The position numbers and the translations under genes are program-made. A stretch of DNA of 7,227 bases, taken from positions 1 through 7,227 of the forward strand of contig JAHWKS010000261.1 of assembly GCA_019347795.1 (NCBI GenBank), read 5' to 3'. The notes below the pieces were generated by a model. It made no database searches. It saw only the letters and a program-made list of their open reading frames with translations, and had not been told where the DNA came from. Origin of the DNA: Planctomycetota bacterium (GTDB taxonomy: Bacteria; Planctomycetota; Planctomycetia; Pirellulales; Pirellulaceae). Every line of letters begins with the position of its first letter. The stretch's first letter is position 1. Below are positions 6,650-7,227 of the stretch, in pieces.

Positions 6650-7227
6650 GAGAACGGCAGCGAGACGGTGTCGGGCTTCACGTTCTTCTCGAAGGGGCGG
6701 GTGATGTCCACTTCAAACGGCTTGCGGATGCTGTTGCCGGCGCTGTCTTCCAAGGCCGTGTCTACCACTAGGCGGTAGTCGCCGCGCACCCACGGTTTCG
6801 CCGGGATGAATCGCCAGCGGGTCTCGTAGTCGGCGACCTCGATCTCGCCTTCGACGGCTCCGCCAGCGCTGTTGAATACGTTTAGTACGCGCAGAAGCAT
6901 CGCGTGATCGAGCGGTTCGGCGAAGCGAACTTCCAGCGGCGTTCGCGATCCTGCCGCTGGCGCCACAACCCGCCACTTTTTCGGATCGGGCTGCTCGTCA
7001 TCGGGAGCGACGGCGTGGAATGACTTCTGATAGTCCTCCGCCAGCGGCTGACCGTCGGCGTCGGGCCAGTCGGCGGAGACGATCAGCGTGTACGGCTTCC
7101 CCTCTTCCAGCACCGGCCCCATTTCTTCGCGCGGCTTTAATCCGCGTTTAATTCGGCCGGGATCGAAGAACAGCGTGAAGCGAGTGCCGGCGCCGTTCCA
7201 TAGCTCCTCGCCCAACTCGAGAAACGG
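6640..7227 (-). CDS. Ig-like (SbsA/Big_5-type) hypothetical protein, C-terminal part (5' end outside window)
   Basis: The frame is open from the right edge to a TGA at 6642-6640, giving 195 visible residues. It begins PFLELGEELWN, already inside the protein, so the TTG at 7215 is not taken as the start. Recognisable blocks are FTLFFDPGRIKRGLKP, YTLIVSADWPDADGQPL, RTPLEVRFAEPLDHAMLLRV, ETRWRFIPAKPWVRGDYRLV and LEDSAGNSIRKPFEVDI. The pattern of strands ending in 'G.Y.L.V' and 'D.AGN.....F.V' is that of bacterial Ig-like domains of the SbsA/Big_5 type, and two such domains appear to be in view. I recall hypothetical proteins with these same blocks in planctomycetes and other environmental bacteria. 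None has a function I can name. An extracytoplasmic location is likely, but the signal peptide would lie outside the window. It converges on the lipoprotein gene with 16 bases between the stops. Confidence 0.7.
   Translation of the reverse strand, partial: PFLELGEELWNGAGTRFTLFFDPGRIKRGLKPREEMGPVLEEGKPYTLIVSADWPDADGQPLAEDYQKSFHAVAPDDEQPDPKKWRVVAPAAGSRTPLEVRFAEPLDHAMLLRVLNVFNSAGGAVEGEIEVADYETRWRFIPAKPWVRGDYRLVVDTALEDSAGNSIRKPFEVDITRPFEKNVKPDTVSLPFSVQ

Overview
The window looks like ordinary chromosome from a GC-rich planctomycete, probably of the Pirellulales type. The evidence is a DUF1501 protein with a twin-arginine-like leader, a secreted PQQ-type beta-propeller protein with the planctomycete-style WPQFRGPNG start, a Uma2 (DUF820) gene with a charged C-terminal tail, and a divergent Lgt-like protein of the GCCYG type. 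I name families from motifs recalled by eye; no database search was run. No gene-free stretch exceeds 300 bases. The largest is the 212-base gap before acpS, which holds a long hairpin and a promoter candidate.

Layout. At 1-1023 (+) lies the C-terminal part of a protein that starts outside the window; it has a Pro/Glu-rich linker and a domain resembling the extracytoplasmic part of planctomycete anti-sigma-like proteins. A long imperfect hairpin (1032-1118) and a TAAAAT box follow, then acpS (1236-1622, +), the best identified gene here. After a short perfect hairpin and a TATAAT box comes a secreted beta-propeller protein (1760-3049, +). It converges on a two-gene minus-strand unit: DUF1501 (5251-3836) followed 48 bases later by a frameshifted Uma2 gene (3787-3136). 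A hairpin at 3099-3124 separates the two converging units. A 155-base divergent region lies between DUF1501 and an Lgt-like membrane protein (5407-6132, +). That gene is followed 29 bases later by a small predicted lipoprotein (6162-6623, +). A partial minus-strand gene with Ig-like character (6640 to beyond the right edge) converges on the lipoprotein, with a small inverted repeat across the two stop codons.

How the genes relate. AcpS loads acyl carrier protein in fatty acid synthesis. Most of the rest concerns the cell envelope: a propeller protein and a DUF1501 protein that are probably exported, a diacylglyceryl-transferase-family protein, and a lipoprotein. The Lgt-like/lipoprotein pair is the only arrangement suggesting enzyme and substrate, and that is inference. 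I see no CRISPR array, RNA gene, transposase, phage gene or defence cluster, and no convincing undescribed multi-gene system. The points most worth checking are the Lgt-like protein lacking two residues known from classical Lgt, the Uma2 frameshift, the alpha-amylase-like motif at the left edge, three evenly spaced GGCGCC sites in the divergent region, and the hairpins without T-tracts after several genes.
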